Assembly: GCA_019347785.1 (NCBI GenBank)
Contig: JAHWKQ010000014.1
Span: forward strand, 1 to 19,841
Reading direction: 5' to 3'
From: Actinomycetota bacterium
GTDB lineage: Bacteria; Actinomycetota; Nitriliruptoria; Euzebyales; Egibacteraceae
Length of the DNA stretch: 19,841 nt
Of the stretch, positions 18,969 through 19,841 are shown piece after piece (position 1 is the first letter of the stretch; each line of letters opens with the position of its first letter). The notes under the pieces were generated by a model, which was not told the DNA's origin, made no database searches, and saw nothing but the letters and a program-made list of their open reading frames with translations. The position numbers and the translations under genes are program-made.

Positions 18969-19841
18969 CTAGGTCGCCTCCCTCGCCGGAGGGAACGGCC
19001 GGATGCGCCGGTCCAGCTCCGCCCAGTCGAAGCGGGTGCCGGCGAGCAGGCTGGTGACCAGGCACACGACCATCCCCACCCCCAGCGATGTCAGCGTGGA
19101 CAGGATGCTGTTGTACGTCAGCAGCCCGGGCCAGCCTGCGAGCTGCACGGCGAGCACGGCGACCATGGTCGCCACCCCCAGCCACCCGGCGCCGCGCGAC
19201 CGGGCGAAGGGCCACGCCAGGCAGCCGACCATGACGCCGGCCCCCAGCGACGACACGAGCACGAACGCCAGCCCCGCGGCGGGCGTGCGCGACAGCAGGG
19301 AGGCGCCGTCCGCGCCGGGCGTCGACCACAGCCGCGACAGCAGCCCGAGCGCGATGCCGCCGACGATGCCCAGCGAGAAGCCCAGGTTGGACACCCGGTC
19401 CCACACGATGCTCGCCGCGATGGGGAACACCGACGCGGCCCGGACCATCCCGTAGACCAGGATGAGCGTGAGGATGTCGAGGCGGAGCATGGCCACGGCC
19501 ACGGCCGCCACCGCGACCCCGACCATCGCCAGCCGGGCGACGAGCTTGAGCTCGGCGTCGCCGGCGTCAGGGCGGACGTAGCCGCGCCACAGGTCGGTCA
19601 TCGCCATCGACGACAGCGCCGCGAGGTCCGAGTCGGACGTGGAGGTGATCGCCGCCAGGACCAGCAGCAGGAACGGCACGGCCATCGCCGCCGGCAGGTA
19701 CGTCGCCGCGACCAGCGGGACGATCGTGTTCAGGTCGCCGTCGATCGGCTGCAGGCCGCCGACGAGCGCGACGAAGCCGAAGGTTCCCACGCTGAACGTC
19801 AGCGCCATGTACATGAGGCCGGACGTCACGAAGGTCCCGCG
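18969..19841 (-). CDS. Sodium:solute symporter, C-terminal part only
   Basis: These are the last 290 residues of an SSS-family symporter whose N-terminus lies beyond the window. Several hydrophobic segments are visible, starting GLMYMALTFSVGTFGFVALV. AAITSTSDSDLAALSSMAMT corresponds to the helix 8 region, where Ser/Thr/Asp residues form the Na2 sodium site, and is followed by TDLWRGYVRP, the usual cytoplasmic turn. LRLDILTLILVYGMVRAASV and at least four more segments complete the chain, which ends RIRPFPPAREAT. The substrate is not determinable; the downstream CoA ligase suggests a carboxylate. The TAG directly abuts the microprotein ATG. It is the first visible gene of a three-gene operon. 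Confidence 0.9.
   Translation of the reverse strand, partial: RGTFVTSGLMYMALTFSVGTFGFVALVGGLQPIDGDLNTIVPLVAATYLPAAMAVPFLLLVLAAITSTSDSDLAALSSMAMTDLWRGYVRPDAGDAELKLVARLAMVGVAVAAVAVAMLRLDILTLILVYGMVRAASVFPIAASIVWDRVSNLGFSLGIVGGIALGLLSRLWSTPGADGASLLSRTPAAGLAFVLVSSLGAGVMVGCLAWPFARSRGAGWLGVATMVAVLAVQLAGWPGLLTYNSILSTLTSLGVGMVVCLVTSLLAGTRFDWAELDRRIRPFPPAREAT

Overview
The window is about 20 kb of very GC-rich, gene-dense chromosomal DNA. It is probably from an actinobacterium (Actinomycetota); I cannot name the class. The evidence is frequent GTG starts, TANNNT-type -10 hexamers with little -35 conservation, two apparently leaderless genes, two PPOX/F420-type flavin-split-barrel proteins, an Hrp1-like CBS protein and a trehalose pathway. 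I see no insertion sequence, phage gene or CRISPR array. Codon composition is fairly even across the genes; lower-GC patches occur only in intergenic DNA near 16.1, 16.7 and 17.1-17.25 kb.

Layout. 1-190 (-): start of a PPOX-family protein, cut by the window edge. 311-3153 (+): atypical SDR, FAD-dependent amine/amino-acid oxidoreductase and a Gfo/Idh/MocA dehydrogenase. 3173-3634 (-): small Rho_N-like protein. 3810-5545 (+): Hrp1-like CBS protein coupled to a type II NADH dehydrogenase. 5585-9949 (-): a tight cassette of secreted DUF4331 protein, membrane-anchored TPR protein and an exported-domain/NicO metal permease. 9950-10242: a divergent intergenic region with a nested three-way-junction fold. 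10243-10983 (+): TauE/SafE permease. 10991-12001 (-): TrxR-like ferredoxin-NADP+ reductase. 12065-13656 (+): XdhC-family protein coupled to OtsB. 13693-15881 (-): lipoate-ligase-like protein (apparent CTG start) coupled to OtsA. 15983-16056 (+): tRNA-Val(TAC). 16180-16671 (+): PPOX-class F420-dependent enzyme. 16870-17097 (-): unrecognised 75-aa protein with three tandem repeats in its leader. 17260-19841 (-): AMP-forming acyl-CoA synthetase, a 35-aa single-pass membrane protein and a sodium:solute symporter cut by the window edge.

How the genes may work together. The symporter, microprotein and CoA ligase look like a carboxylate uptake-and-activation operon, comparable in logic to E. coli acs-yjcH-actP but with a different small protein. 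The CBS/NDH-2 pair suggests respiratory adjustment to redox or energy state. OtsA and OtsB face each other from two separate coupled operons. The DUF4331-TPR-NicO cassette is the best candidate for an undescribed multi-gene system: its parts are, in order, exported, membrane-anchored and a metal permease. Five gene pairs share a 4-bp GTGA stop/start overlap, so translational coupling is common here. The most interesting non-coding signals are the fold at 10060-10143, the promoter plus tandem repeats at 17109-17206, and the CTG start with a six-codon upstream ORF at 15879-15898.
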